This document shows, piece after piece, positions 9,148 to 19,072 of a stretch of 64,000 bases of DNA; position 1 is the stretch's first letter; the number at the start of each line of letters is the position of its first letter. Under the pieces are notes generated by a model. The model was not told the DNA's origin. It did not search any database and was given only the letters and a program-made list of their open reading frames with translations. The position numbers and the translations under genes are program-made. The stretch covers positions 23,364-87,363 of the forward strand of contig JAVCCG010000091.1 of NCBI GenBank assembly GCA_030765605.1. Direction: 5' to 3'. Source of the DNA: Candidatus Alcyoniella australis. GTDB taxonomy: Bacteria; Lernaellota; Lernaellaia; JAVCCG01; Alcyoniellaceae.

Positions 9148-9735
9148 TCAGCCGCGCCTGAGATACTGATGGCGGCTGATCGAGTGCCCGCCGAAGCGGT
9201 CGATCCAGGTCACGGTCACCAAGACAATGCGGAAATCCTCGCCAATATATTGGTTGGATCCGCAGCCGCTGGCGCTCACCGTGCCCGAATTAAGCAGCAC
9301 TACCCCCGGGTCGCCCTCGTCGAGGTTGTGTGTCACCCCGTGAGTAGAGCTGCCGAACAGGATCGCGGTGCCGCAGTCGGCGGTGGTGCCGTTGGTGTAG
9401 ACGCTGGTGCTGCGAGTAAATTGCACCGGCGTATTGGTCACCGAGATGGGCTCGGTGCCGTAGAGAGTGGTGTTGGCCACCGAGGAAGACCCACGATTAG
9501 TTGAATCGTAATCATAGTAAAGCGGCCAGGACTTGATGTGCTCGAGCTTCTGTACTGCCAGCTGGTTGGCCAGGCCGCGATTGCGGGCCAGGGTGTTGGA
9601 CTTGATATTGAACAGCAACGCCGGGATCAACGCCAAGATGCCGACGGTTAAAATCCCCATCGCCACCACAACCTCAATCAGGGTGAAGCCCGCCCTACTA
9701 TCAATGCACCGTATGCCATGGACATAGCGTGCCAT
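9148..9735 (-). CDS. pilV: PilV-like type IV minor pilin, copy B (duplicate)
   Basis: A 195-residue prepilin, paralogous to the copy at 7646-8242. The ATG at 9735 (MARYVHG) is preferred over those at 9753 and 9747 because GGAGAATATC stands just upstream, a ribosome site almost the same as that of fimT. The leader ends SRAG, followed by FTLIEVVVAMGILTVG. The first 50 or so mature residues are identical to copy A, and the DNA there differs at only a few third positions, pointing to recent duplication or gene conversion. It stands alone upstream of the fimT promoter gap and has its own sigma-54-type promoter at 9960-9974. Confidence 0.83.
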   Translation of the reverse strand: MARYVHGIRCIDSRAGFTLIEVVVAMGILTVGILALIPALLFNIKSNTLARNRGLANQLAVQKLEHIKSWPLYYDYDSTNRGSSSVANTTLYGTEPISVTNTPVQFTRSTSVYTNGTTADCGTAILFGSSTHGVTHNLDEGDPGVVLLNSGTVSASGCGSNQYIGEDFRIVLVTVTWIDRFGGHSISRHQYLRRG

Positions 9736-9932
9736 GATATTCTCCATCTGCATTTTGAAAAACTCGGTCTAACCCGATGGTATCCAGGAAGGCTTGTGGG
9801 GTGTGTCAGCCCTCAATCGAAGATGATCCGTGCTACCGCGAGCTCTTAATAACTGACACTTCAGGCGCTTGATGAGGTTAAACCGTTTAAAGAGCATCGA
9901 ACTCACGCCACAGGCTGTTATCGCCTATGAGT

Positions 9933-9946
9933 GGTGGTCTCCCACC
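9933..9946 (-). other. 5' stem-loop with GNRA-type loop in the pilV-B leader
   Basis: On the minus strand GGTGG-GAGA-CCACC forms a 5-bp stem closed by a GAGA tetraloop, starting one or two bases after the predicted start (about 9948) of the sigma-54 promoter. A second nested structure follows at 9901-9932 (outer ACTCA/TGAGT, inner AGGC/GCCT). The leader from the predicted start to the ATG is about 210 bases; the rest (9754-9900) shows only a TTAAAC/GTTTAA inverted repeat near 9880 and no gene. Confidence 0.45.
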
Positions 9947-9959
9947 TTATTAAGGTAAG

Positions 9960-9974
9960 GCAAAGAACATGCCC
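9960..9974 (-). promoter_or_regulatory. Sigma-54 (-24/-12) promoter of the pilV copy B
   Basis: Minus-strand GGGCATGTTCTTTGC carries GG and GC with the obligatory 10-base separation and a perfect TTGC -12 block; the -24 block differs from TGGCACG at two positions. The 170 bases upstream (to 10145) are AT-rich and non-coding, as expected for an activator-binding region. The gap 9736-10145 is otherwise empty of genes. Confidence 0.6.
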
Positions 9975-10103
9975 TTTTCTATACAGCAGATACCAAAATG
10001 TAAAAGGTTTTTGTTTACAGTGATTTAAATCGCGAAATTCTGTGGCCTAAATGGCTGATGGCTGCCCGGCCGACCAAAAACTATGACCTGCCGTAATAGC
10101 TTA

Positions 10104-10118
10104 GGGGCGTTTTGCCCC
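10104..10118 (-). terminator. Hairpin downstream of pilR-like gene, possible weak terminator
   Basis: GGGGC and GCCCC arms with a 5-base loop lie 28 bases past the stop of the pilR-like gene on its strand. No T-run follows directly (TTTTT comes only about 25 bases later), so termination is uncertain. Confidence 0.35.
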
Positions 10119-10145
10119 GCCGTTAGCGCCCATACCATCCAATGC

Positions 10146-11576
<1,431 letters not shown>

Positions 11577-11583
11577 CGGCTGC

Positions 11584-13260
11584 TCACTCCTGCTCCCCGA
11601 GCACCGGCAGGTGGATTGCGAACTTGCTTCCCTCGCCGCGATGGCTCTCGACCGCGATCAGTCCGCCGGCCGCCTCGACGATCCGTTGGCAGATCGCCAG
11701 GCCCAGTCCAGTGCCGCGACCCGCGGGCTTGGTCGTGTAAAACGGTTCAAAAATTCGCTGCAGCAGTTCCGGCTCCATCCCCTCGCCGCGGTCGCGGACC
11801 CAGATCGTAACACACGGATCGCCGCGCTTGAATCGGACCGGGCCGGAGAGCACCACGCCGTGGCTCGGGTCCGTAACCGAGGCGTCGCCCTGCGCCGGCC
11901 GCATGCTGGGCAGTTTGATTGCCAGCGGATCGAACGCCGCCGCGCTGCAGCCGACCTCGATCCGCCCGCCCAGGGGCATCGCGTCCGTGGCGTTGATGAT
12001 CAGGTTGACCAGCACCTGACGCAACTGCCCCTGGTCCACGACCACCGCCGGCATATCCTCTTCCAGCCGCAGCTCGATCTCGAAGTTGTCCAATGCGCGC
12101 TGGGTCTTGAGCAGCTCGACCGACATGCGCGCGATCGCCGCGGGATCGGCCGGCAGCGACTGCGCCGTGCCCGGCCGGGCGAAATCCAGCAGGCTGCGCA
12201 CGATGGTGTCGATGCGCGCCACCTCGCGCTCGGCGCGCTCCAGCGTGCGCTCGATCGGCTCGTCGGAATCGCCTCCGAGTTTGAGGATCTCAAGGTAGCC
12301 GACGATCGCGCTCAGCGGGTTGCCGATCTCGTGCGCCACGCCCGCGGCTACGCGCCCCAAGTAGGCCAGTCGGTCCTGGACGATCAATTCGTCGCGGGCC
12401 GAGCTCAGCTCGTTGTGCGCGCGTTCGAGCTGCTCCATCCGCGCGTCGAGCTCCTCGCGGCCGCTCTGCAGGCGCTGGGCCATGCGGTTGAACTCCTGGG
12501 CCAGCAGCCCGATCTCGTTGGCCGGCTGCCGCGGAATCCGCACGCTGTAGTCCCCCTCGGAGATCCGCGTAGTGGCCAACAGCAGCTGCCGTACCGGCCT
12601 GACCACCGTGCGCATTAACAGCAGGCTGATCATCGGCACCAGGATCAGCGCGGCCAGCGCCTCGTAGGCCAGGATGCCGCGGGTCAGCAGACGAAAGCGA
12701 CCCATCGCCTGCTCGTCGCGCAGCGTGAAACGCAGATAGGCGATCGGTTCGTCCCGCGGCTGCTGAGTCGAGTTCAGAAAGAGCGGCGCACTGAAGCGGA
12801 TCTCCATCGACCGGCCGAGCCCCAGGCTGCCGCCGCTGGCGGTCACCTCGTGCACCGGCCGACCGCGAATCGCCGCGGCGAGAAACTGGTCGTCCATCGC
12901 CGGCGTGCCGATCAGCGCGCGGTGCGAGTGGGCGATCACGTCGAAGTCCGAGTCGACGATCAGCGCGCCGTAGATCGGCGGCGACTGCGCCGGGTTCTCG
13001 AACGAGGCCAGCAGCCGGGGGAAGATCTCGCGCAGCGCCTGCCCGGGGTCCTGCGGATCGACCAGCGTGGACAGCGCCGCCTGGAATCCGCCGATCACGT
13101 AGCGGCCCGAGTTCACCTGCTGCTGCACCAGCGAGCGCTTGTTGAGGGTCATCACCGCCATGCTGATCAAGCCGATCAGCGCTAAAATCAGCAGCGTAAT
13201 GTTAAGGACTATCTCAGTGCGCAGGCCCCATCGTAGACCGAGGCCGCGCTGCCGGCTCAT
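11584..13260 (-). CDS. pilS: PilS-like membrane sensor histidine kinase
   Basis: A 558-residue sensor kinase. TM1 at about 17-38, an extracytoplasmic sensor region at about 40-190, TM2 at about 195-217, HAMP at about 218-270, a short coiled coil, then HisKA with His310 in GVAHEIGNPLSAIVGY, and HATPase with VLVNLIINATDAM, DRGEGM and GRGTGLGLAICQRIV. The gene overlaps the prepilin peptidase by 4 bases upstream and the response regulator follows 7 bases later, so they are co-transcribed partners. The periplasmic domain differs from the six-helix membrane sensor of Pseudomonas PilS, so the stimulus may differ. Confidence 0.87.
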   Translation of the reverse strand: MSRQRGLGLRWGLRTEIVLNITLLILALIGLISMAVMTLNKRSLVQQQVNSGRYVIGGFQAALSTLVDPQDPGQALREIFPRLLASFENPAQSPPIYGALIVDSDFDVIAHSHRALIGTPAMDDQFLAAAIRGRPVHEVTASGGSLGLGRSMEIRFSAPLFLNSTQQPRDEPIAYLRFTLRDEQAMGRFRLLTRGILAYEALAALILVPMISLLLMRTVVRPVRQLLLATTRISEGDYSVRIPRQPANEIGLLAQEFNRMAQRLQSGREELDARMEQLERAHNELSSARDELIVQDRLAYLGRVAAGVAHEIGNPLSAIVGYLEILKLGGDSDEPIERTLERAEREVARIDTIVRSLLDFARPGTAQSLPADPAAIARMSVELLKTQRALDNFEIELRLEEDMPAVVVDQGQLRQVLVNLIINATDAMPLGGRIEVGCSAAAFDPLAIKLPSMRPAQGDASVTDPSHGVVLSGPVRFKRGDPCVTIWVRDRGEGMEPELLQRIFEPFYTTKPAGRGTGLGLAICQRIVEAAGGLIAVESHRGEGSKFAIHLPVLGEQE

Positions 13261-14057
13261 CCGGACCCGGCCAGCAGGTCGACGTAGAGCCGGGTAATCT
13301 GCACCCCGGCGAACAGGTAGACCAGCGCCGCTCCGGCCAAGAACGGGCCAAAGGGCACTTGGGCCTTGAGCGTGCCGCGGCCGCGCAGCAGAATCAGCCC
13401 GCCGATCAAGGCGCCGACGAAGCTCGCGGTCACCAGGATGAATGGGATCGACATCCAGCCCAGCCAGGCGCCGATCATCGCCAGCAGCTTCACGTCGCCC
13501 ATGCCCATCCCCTCTTTACGCGTCAATGCGTAGTAGCCCAGGGCCACCAGCAGCAGCGATCCGCCGCCGAGCATGATCCCGATCAGGCTGTCGGCCCAGC
13601 CCACCGGGCTGAGCAGGCCCGAGACCAGCAATCCCAGGGGAATCCCGGGCAGCGAGATCCGGTCGGGGATGATCTTGAAATCGATGTCAATAAACGCCAC
13701 GACGATCAACGCGGCGATAAACGCGAAAAACGGCAGGTTGACCGCCGGACGCCAGAAATAGTCGCCCAGCACCGGCACCAGCACCAGCAGCACGGCCGCC
13801 GCGCCGCTCAGCGCCTCGACCAGCAGATAGCGCGCGCTGTAGTGCGCGCCGCAGTGACGGCAGCGACCGCGCAGCAACAGATAGCTGAGGATCGGCACGT
13901 TGTCGTACCAGGCGATATGCTCGCCGCAGCTGGTGCAGTGGCTGCCCGGAAAGACGATCGACTCCTCGCGCGGCACGCGGTAGATCACCACATTGAGAAA
14001 ACTGCCCACGATCGATCCGAAGGCCAAGGCAAAGATGGCAATCAGCAGTATCGGCAC
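13257..14057 (-). CDS. pilD: Prepilin peptidase / N-methyltransferase
   Basis: A 266-residue inner-membrane aspartic protease that cleaves class III signals and methylates the new N-terminus. The cytoplasmic zinc-binding loop has two CxxC pairs (Cys41/44 and Cys66/69), and the two catalytic aspartates are Asp125 in VAFIDIDFKIIPD and Asp189 in the GMGMGD motif. Hydrophobic segments fill the rest. It lies 6 bases downstream of the aminotransferase gene and overlaps the kinase gene, placing pilin maturation and pilus regulation in one transcript. Substrates are likely the four pseudopilin types encoded at 225-9735 as well as a major pilin not in this window. Confidence 0.93.
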   Translation of the reverse strand: MPILLIAIFALAFGSIVGSFLNVVIYRVPREESIVFPGSHCTSCGEHIAWYDNVPILSYLLLRGRCRHCGAHYSARYLLVEALSGAAAVLLVLVPVLGDYFWRPAVNLPFFAFIAALIVVAFIDIDFKIIPDRISLPGIPLGLLVSGLLSPVGWADSLIGIMLGGGSLLLVALGYYALTRKEGMGMGDVKLLAMIGAWLGWMSIPFILVTASFVGALIGGLILLRGRGTLKAQVPFGPFLAGAALVYLFAGVQITRLYVDLLAGSG

Positions 14058-14063
14058 TTGTCG

Positions 14064-15236
14064 CTACTCTCCGGACCGATAGAAATCGACCATCGCCTCG
14101 ACCACCTGGGCCGCCTGCTCATCGGACAGCTCGGGATAGACCGGCAGCGCCAAGGTCTGCTCGGCCGCCAGCTCGGAGTTGGGCAACGAACCGACGCTGT
14201 GCCCGAGGAAGGCGAAGCAGCGCTGTAAATGCAGCGGCAGCGGGTAGTAGATCTCGCAGCCGATTCCGCGACTTTGCAGAAAGCTGCGCAGTTCGTCGCG
14301 GCGCTGTGCGCGCACCACGAACTGGTTGTAAATATGACGACCCTTTTGCGGCGCCAGGGGCGCCTCGACCTTGCCGCGCAGCTCGGGACGGTCCAGCAAC
14401 GCGCGATAGCGATCGGCGTTGGCAATCCGTCCGGCGTGCCACGACTCGAGGTATTGCAGCTTGATCGACAGCACCGCGGCCTGCAGCGCGTCGAGCCGCG
14501 AGTTGATCCCGACCTCGTCGTGATAGTACTTGACCGCCGCGCCGTGGGAGCGCAATGCGCGCAGTCGCTGCGCCAGCAGTTCGTCGTCGGTGGTGATCAT
14601 CCCGCCGTCGCCCAGGCCGCCGAGGTTCTTGCTCGGGAAGAACGAGAAGCAGGCCAGCAGTCCGATCGAGCCGGCCATGCGCTCCGCCGCGTCGCGGGTG
14701 CCGATGGCCTGGGCCGCGTCCTCCACCAGCGCCACGTCGTAGCGCTGGCACAGCTCGAGCAGCGCGTCGCTGTCCGCGGCCTGGCCGAACAAATGCACCG
14801 GCAGCAGCGCCTCGACCACCCGGCCGCTGGGACGATGAACCGCACGCCCTTCGATGTCGCGGTCGCACTGCTCGAGGATCTGCGCCACCTGCGCCGGGTC
14901 GATGTTGTAGGTCCGGGGCTCGATGTCCGCGAACAGCGGCAGCGCGCCCAGACGGGTGATCGAGCTGACCGTCGAAAAGAAGGTGTAGGGCGTGGTGATC
15001 ACCGCCGAGCCCGGGCCGATGTCCAGCGCCATCAGCGCCAGCAGCAGCGCGTCGGTGCCCGAGGCGCAGCCCACGCCGTACTTGGCTCCGACGTAATCAG
15101 CGACCTGTTGCTCGAGCTGCTCCACCTTGGGGCCCATTACGTAGCGCGCCGAGCGCATCACCTCGAGCACCTCGGCCTCGAGCTGCTCGCCGATGGTCGC
15201 GTACTGGGCCTTGAGATCCAACAAGGGTACGGTCAT
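14064..15236 (-). CDS. DegT/DnrJ/EryC1/StrS sugar aminotransferase
   Basis: A 390-residue PLP enzyme of the sugar 3- or 4-aminotransferase family (WecE/ArnB/WbpE type), which aminates keto sugars bound to nucleotide diphosphates. The PLP lysine is Lys203 in FFPSKNLGGLGDGG; VEDAAQAIG (Asp173) binds the pyridine nitrogen and GCASGTDALLLAL holds the phosphate loop. The substrate cannot be read from the sequence. It overlaps the GT-C gene by 4 bases and precedes pilD by 6 bases, so the operon joins amino-sugar synthesis with pilin processing. Glycan decoration of pili or of another surface polymer is possible but inferred. Confidence 0.88.
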   Translation of the reverse strand: MTVPLLDLKAQYATIGEQLEAEVLEVMRSARYVMGPKVEQLEQQVADYVGAKYGVGCASGTDALLLALMALDIGPGSAVITTPYTFFSTVSSITRLGALPLFADIEPRTYNIDPAQVAQILEQCDRDIEGRAVHRPSGRVVEALLPVHLFGQAADSDALLELCQRYDVALVEDAAQAIGTRDAAERMAGSIGLLACFSFFPSKNLGGLGDGGMITTDDELLAQRLRALRSHGAAVKYYHDEVGINSRLDALQAAVLSIKLQYLESWHAGRIANADRYRALLDRPELRGKVEAPLAPQKGRHIYNQFVVRAQRRDELRSFLQSRGIGCEIYYPLPLHLQRCFAFLGHSVGSLPNSELAAEQTLALPVYPELSDEQAAQVVEAMVDFYRSGE

Positions 15237-16807
15237 TGCCTGTTCTCCTGATTAAGCCTGACAAGGAAGACGTCGCCATACTTTTTAATGACACGCAGGC
15301 CGCTCCAACCTTGTTGGCAGCGGTCGCCGAAGCTTTGGATCAGCTCGGCATGGTCGATGATAAGATCGATCCGACGCTGCCGCAAGTATTGGTCGAGTCG
15401 CCCCTGCGCCAGGGCGTCGCGCGCCTCGCGGTTGACCACGCCGTCAAGATTGACCACCTCGCGGCCCGAGACGTAGGCGTAAATTCCGCTGTTGAATGCG
15501 CCCAGCGGCTCGTGCGGATCGACCCCCTCGATACGGTCCGCGCCCAGGTCCTGTGCGGCCTGGTAGTATCGGCTCTGCCACGGCTGCACGCCGTTTTTCC
15601 AAATCGCCAGCGCAGTGGGAGTCCAGCCCGCCAACAGCACCGCAATCAAAACCAGCGCGGCCGATGTGCGCCTCGCGCTGAATAGATCTCTCATCCGGCA
15701 CGCCAGCAGCCCCAGCAGCAACGAGAGGGCGAACAGCGTGTGGCCGTGATACCAAAAGCGCTGGCTCCAAAATATCGCGGCATAGAACAGCCAGATCGCC
15801 AGGGCCCCGACAAAAATAAACGCGCCGCGGCCCGGCGCGCGTCCGCTGGGACCGCGCACGATGCGTGCAACGATCGCCGCCACGGCCAGCACGCCCCACA
15901 GTCCCAGGGCCTGGGCCCTGGTCGAAAATCCTAGAAAGCGCAACAGGTGCATGTTCAGCGCCTCGCGCAGCTTGAGCGTTGCGTACGATCCGACCTCCAT
16001 CCCGGAGTTGGCCAGCTCGTGGCGCGTGAGCACCAGCAGCGCCGACCCGCTGTCCTGTCCCGCGTGCCCTAGAACGATGTACGACCACAGCGGCCAGGGC
16101 GCGAACACCAGCCCGGCCGTGGCCGCGCAGACCAACGCGTTGCGCAGGGCCCGAGTGGGACGGGAGCGCATCGACCACAGCAGGTCCAGGCCCAATACCA
16201 CGCAGATCAGACCCGAGTCGGTGCGGCAGAGCATTGCCAGGCCCAGTAGCGCGCCGAGCACCACCACGCGTTTGAGCGGCGCGTCGGGCTGCGCGCGCAC
16301 GCGGGTGAGCTGCCAGTATGCGGCCCAGGCCATCACCAGCACGGCCAGCGGCGACTCCACGCCCATCCCGCTGATCACCGCCGTGTACGGGCTGAGGCAA
16401 AACATCAACGCCGCGAACAGCCCGGCCGCACGGCCGCAAAGCTCGCGGCCGATCAGATACAGCGGCACGGCCGTGGCCAGCCAGGCCGCGGCGAGCAACA
16501 GCATTGCCGCGCGCACCGGCGCGTCCCCGCCCTCGGGCCAAATCGCGAACAGCGGCAGCAGCAGCGCCATGTAGACCGGGTGGAAGCCGTTGGTAGCCAC
16601 ACTGCCGTCGAAGGTCGGGCCCACGCCGTTGACGATGTTGCGGGCGATCTGGAAATAGTAAAACGCGTCGTCGGCCAGGCACAGTCCCACGCGGCGCTGC
16701 GGACCGGCGAGGATCGAAGGCAAACGCAACGCGGCCCCGGCCGCGATGATCAGCGGCAGCAGCAGCTTCGTCCAGTTGCGCTCTATTCGCTTTGTATTTC
16801 CGAGCAT
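15233..16807 (-). CDS. GT-C fold membrane glycosyltransferase (GT39/ArnT-like)
   Basis: A 524-residue polytopic protein with many hydrophobic helices. The first loop after TM1 carries an Asp-rich motif (VGLCLADDAFYYFQIARN) like the catalytic acidic motif of polyprenyl-phosphate-dependent GT-C enzymes, and the C-terminal soluble tail (about 400-524) ends near the aminotransferase gene. GT-C enzymes transfer a sugar from a lipid carrier to a protein or glycolipid on the periplasmic side. It is the first gene of the operon to pilR, with a start only some 65 bases from the divergent TPR/GT-C gene. The acceptor is unknown; pilin is a candidate from context. Confidence 0.75.
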   Translation of the reverse strand: MLGNTKRIERNWTKLLLPLIIAAGAALRLPSILAGPQRRVGLCLADDAFYYFQIARNIVNGVGPTFDGSVATNGFHPVYMALLLPLFAIWPEGGDAPVRAAMLLLAAAWLATAVPLYLIGRELCGRAAGLFAALMFCLSPYTAVISGMGVESPLAVLVMAWAAYWQLTRVRAQPDAPLKRVVVLGALLGLAMLCRTDSGLICVVLGLDLLWSMRSRPTRALRNALVCAATAGLVFAPWPLWSYIVLGHAGQDSGSALLVLTRHELANSGMEVGSYATLKLREALNMHLLRFLGFSTRAQALGLWGVLAVAAIVARIVRGPSGRAPGRGAFIFVGALAIWLFYAAIFWSQRFWYHGHTLFALSLLLGLLACRMRDLFSARRTSAALVLIAVLLAGWTPTALAIWKNGVQPWQSRYYQAAQDLGADRIEGVDPHEPLGAFNSGIYAYVSGREVVNLDGVVNREARDALAQGRLDQYLRQRRIDLIIDHAELIQSFGDRCQQGWSGLRVIKKYGDVFLVRLNQENRQ

Positions 16808-16873
16808 GCTTGACTGTCCCCGTTGCGGACCATATTAAGTGAGCTTGATTTGAGTCGCCAGCCGGGAGTGTGG

Positions 16874-18589
16874 ATGAATCGATTTTTACAGCGCGTTGCC
16901 GAGCACTGGCCGCAGATCGCAGTGGTCCTCGCCGCGTTGGCCGTGGCCGTGCCGCTGCTGGGCCATCCGCTGATCTATGATGACCCGCAGCTGGTCGGCG
17001 GGCACCCGACGTTGATCGACGTGCTGCACTCCCCGCGGATTTTGCTCTCCGACGTGGGCTACGTCTTTCCCAGCCCGATGCGCACCGGTTACTTCCGGCC
17101 GTTGCAGGTCTTGGCCCTGGCCACCGAGAGAATGTCCTACGGCGTGGCCCCCCTGCCCTTCCGCGCCTTTGCCGCGATGCTGCACGTGGTGTGCAGCCTG
17201 CTGGTGCTGAGCTTGGCGCAATCGCTGCTGCGTAAGCGCACTCCCGCGGCCCTGGCCGCAATCTGGTTCGCCCTGCACCCCGCGCACATCGACGACCTGG
17301 CGCTGGTGGCCAATATCGGCGGGATCATGGCCGCGGCGCTGGTGCTGCTGGCGCTGTGGCTGGTCGATCGTTCGCTGGTCAGACCGTCCCACGCGCGTGG
17401 GCCGCGACGCTGGGCCGCGCTGTGCGTGCTGCTGGCCTGCCTGTCAAAGGAGACCGCGCTGATCGCGCCCCTGGCCCTGGCGCTCATACCCCTGGCTCGT
17501 TCGCGCGACGAGAAACCCCTGCGCAGGCTGCGCGCCGCGCTGTTGTTCGCCGTGATGCCGGCGCTGGCCGCCGCGGCGGTGATCGCCTTGCGTCTGGGTC
17601 CGGCCGACGTGGGCCTGCCCGCATCCGAGGGGGGGATCGAGATCGGCCGCCGATTGCTCGTTGCGCCGCTGTGGATCGGGCACGCCCTGCTGCTGGGCAT
17701 CTTCCCCACAGGGCTCGCCGCGGACTACGGCCTGCCCTGGTGGCCGCAATCCGCGGTCGCGCTGAAAATCGCCGCCGGCTGGATCGCGCTGCTCGGACTG
17801 CTGTTGACAAGCGTCGCGGCTCTGCGTCGGCACGATATGGCCTGGCGGAGTGTGGGCGCGGGCCTGGCGCTGTTCGTGGTGCTCTATCTGCCCACGGCCA
17901 ACCTGGCGCCTATGCCGCGGGCTTTGGCCGATCATTACCTCTACCTGCCCTCGGCCGGATTGGCGCTGGCCTTCGGCGCGATCTGCTCGCTGATGCTCGA
18001 GCGCCGCGCGTACGCCGCCCGAGTCTTCGCGGCCGTGGTGCTGCTATGTCTGCTGGGCCAAAGCTGGACCCTCTCGCGCACCTGGTCGTCCGAAGAGGCG
18101 CTGTGGACGCGCTGCGCCGCGGCCGCACCAAACTCGTCCGCCGCGCACAACGGCCTGGGAATCATTCAATCGGACGATGATGATCTGGCCCCGGCCCGCG
18201 CCAGTTTCGAGCGCTCCGTCAGCCTCGACCCGACCAACTACCGCGCCTGGGGCAACCTGGGTCTGCTCGACCTGCGGCAGCAGCAGCCTTGGCAAGCGCT
18301 GCAACACTTCCGCCTTGCGTTGGAGATCAATCCGGCCTACGACAACTCATTGCTCGGAGCGGGATACAGCGCGCAGTTGGCAGACCCGGGGATGCTCGGT
18401 CAGCTCGAACACGATTACGTCGCTGCATCGCCCAACGGCCCCTATATCTGGGCCGGGGCGGCCCTGGCCTGCCGCGACTCGGCGCAGGAACCTTGCGCAC
18501 GGCAGATGATCGAACGCTTCTTCGAGAACGAACCGCCTTCGCGCTTTATGAAACGGGAACTCGGCGAGCTTTATCAGCGCAGCCGCTGA
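16874..18589 (+). CDS. TMTC-like membrane protein with C-terminal TPR repeats
   Basis: The ATG at 16874 (MNRFLQRV) is chosen because GGGAG stands 5 bases upstream; an in-frame ATG at 16823 lacks a ribosome site. The product is 571 residues: a GT-C-like multi-helix membrane region with an acidic first loop (IYDDPQL), followed after about residue 430 by TPR-like repeats (SSAAHNGLGIIQSDDDDLAPARASFERSV, then YRAWGNLGLLDLRQQQPWQALQHF). The layout matches bacterial relatives of TMTC O-mannosyltransferases. It is divergent from the other GT-C gene and convergent with the 18598-19056 gene. Enzymatic activity is not demonstrated by the sequence. Confidence 0.65.
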   Translation: MNRFLQRVAEHWPQIAVVLAALAVAVPLLGHPLIYDDPQLVGGHPTLIDVLHSPRILLSDVGYVFPSPMRTGYFRPLQVLALATERMSYGVAPLPFRAFAAMLHVVCSLLVLSLAQSLLRKRTPAALAAIWFALHPAHIDDLALVANIGGIMAAALVLLALWLVDRSLVRPSHARGPRRWAALCVLLACLSKETALIAPLALALIPLARSRDEKPLRRLRAALLFAVMPALAAAAVIALRLGPADVGLPASEGGIEIGRRLLVAPLWIGHALLLGIFPTGLAADYGLPWWPQSAVALKIAAGWIALLGLLLTSVAALRRHDMAWRSVGAGLALFVVLYLPTANLAPMPRALADHYLYLPSAGLALAFGAICSLMLERRAYAARVFAAVVLLCLLGQSWTLSRTWSSEEALWTRCAAAAPNSSAAHNGLGIIQSDDDDLAPARASFERSVSLDPTNYRAWGNLGLLDLRQQQPWQALQHFRLALEINPAYDNSLLGAGYSAQLADPGMLGQLEHDYVAASPNGPYIWAGAALACRDSAQEPCARQMIERFFENEPPSRFMKRELGELYQRSR

Positions 18590-18597
18590 GAAGGTGT

Positions 18598-19056
18598 CTA
18601 CTCGCGGCTGCCCGGCCTGGAATGCTCGAAAACTCCGTCGCCGTCCTTGTCGCGGATCACGCCCAGCGGCGGCATGCCGCCGTTGTCGTAAAAACTGACC
18701 ACGTCGATCCGGCCGTCCGCGTCCTGATCGCGCATCAACATCGACCATTCGCCCTGGGGCGTGAAATAGGTGGTCAGCTCCTGCACTCCGTCCATGTTCT
18801 GGTCGGCCTTGATCAACACCGATAGCCCCTGCTCGAATAACTCCTGGCGGTCGACCGTTCCATTCTGGTCCAGGTCCTCGTCGATGCGCTTCATATCGCC
18901 GGTGAGCGTGAGAAAGACGACCCGTTCGGCCACGCCGTTGTTGTCCGCGTCGCTGATTCGGACCAGCGACTTGGGATAGAGCACGGCCAACGCCACGGCC
19001 CCGATTACGAGCACCGGCACGAACACGATCAGGAAGCTCTTACGCGGTCGCTTCAT
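18598..19056 (-). CDS. Membrane-anchored protein with EF-hand-like Asp-rich loops
   Basis: A 152-residue protein: one N-terminal helix (FLIVFVPVLVIGAVALAVLY) as an uncleaved anchor or signal, then five short repeats of the form DxDxxG (DADNNGVAE, DLDQNGTVD, DQNMDGVQE, DQDADGRID, DKDGDGVFE). Such loops resemble EF-hand or thrombospondin type 3 calcium-binding loops and imply a periplasmic, probably Ca2+-binding domain. Function is unknown. The gene is 16 bases downstream of the epimerase gene on the same strand. Confidence 0.6.
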   Translation of the reverse strand: MKRPRKSFLIVFVPVLVIGAVALAVLYPKSLVRISDADNNGVAERVVFLTLTGDMKRIDEDLDQNGTVDRQELFEQGLSVLIKADQNMDGVQELTTYFTPQGEWSMLMRDQDADGRIDVVSFYDNGGMPPLGVIRDKDGDGVFEHSRPGSRE

Positions 19057-19072
19057 CGACTTTTTTCCTCAA

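Noticed and set aside
9754-9947. Riboswitch in the pilV-B leader (c-di-GMP type)
   Set aside because: The leader has hairpins but none fits a known c-di-GMP aptamer consensus by eye.
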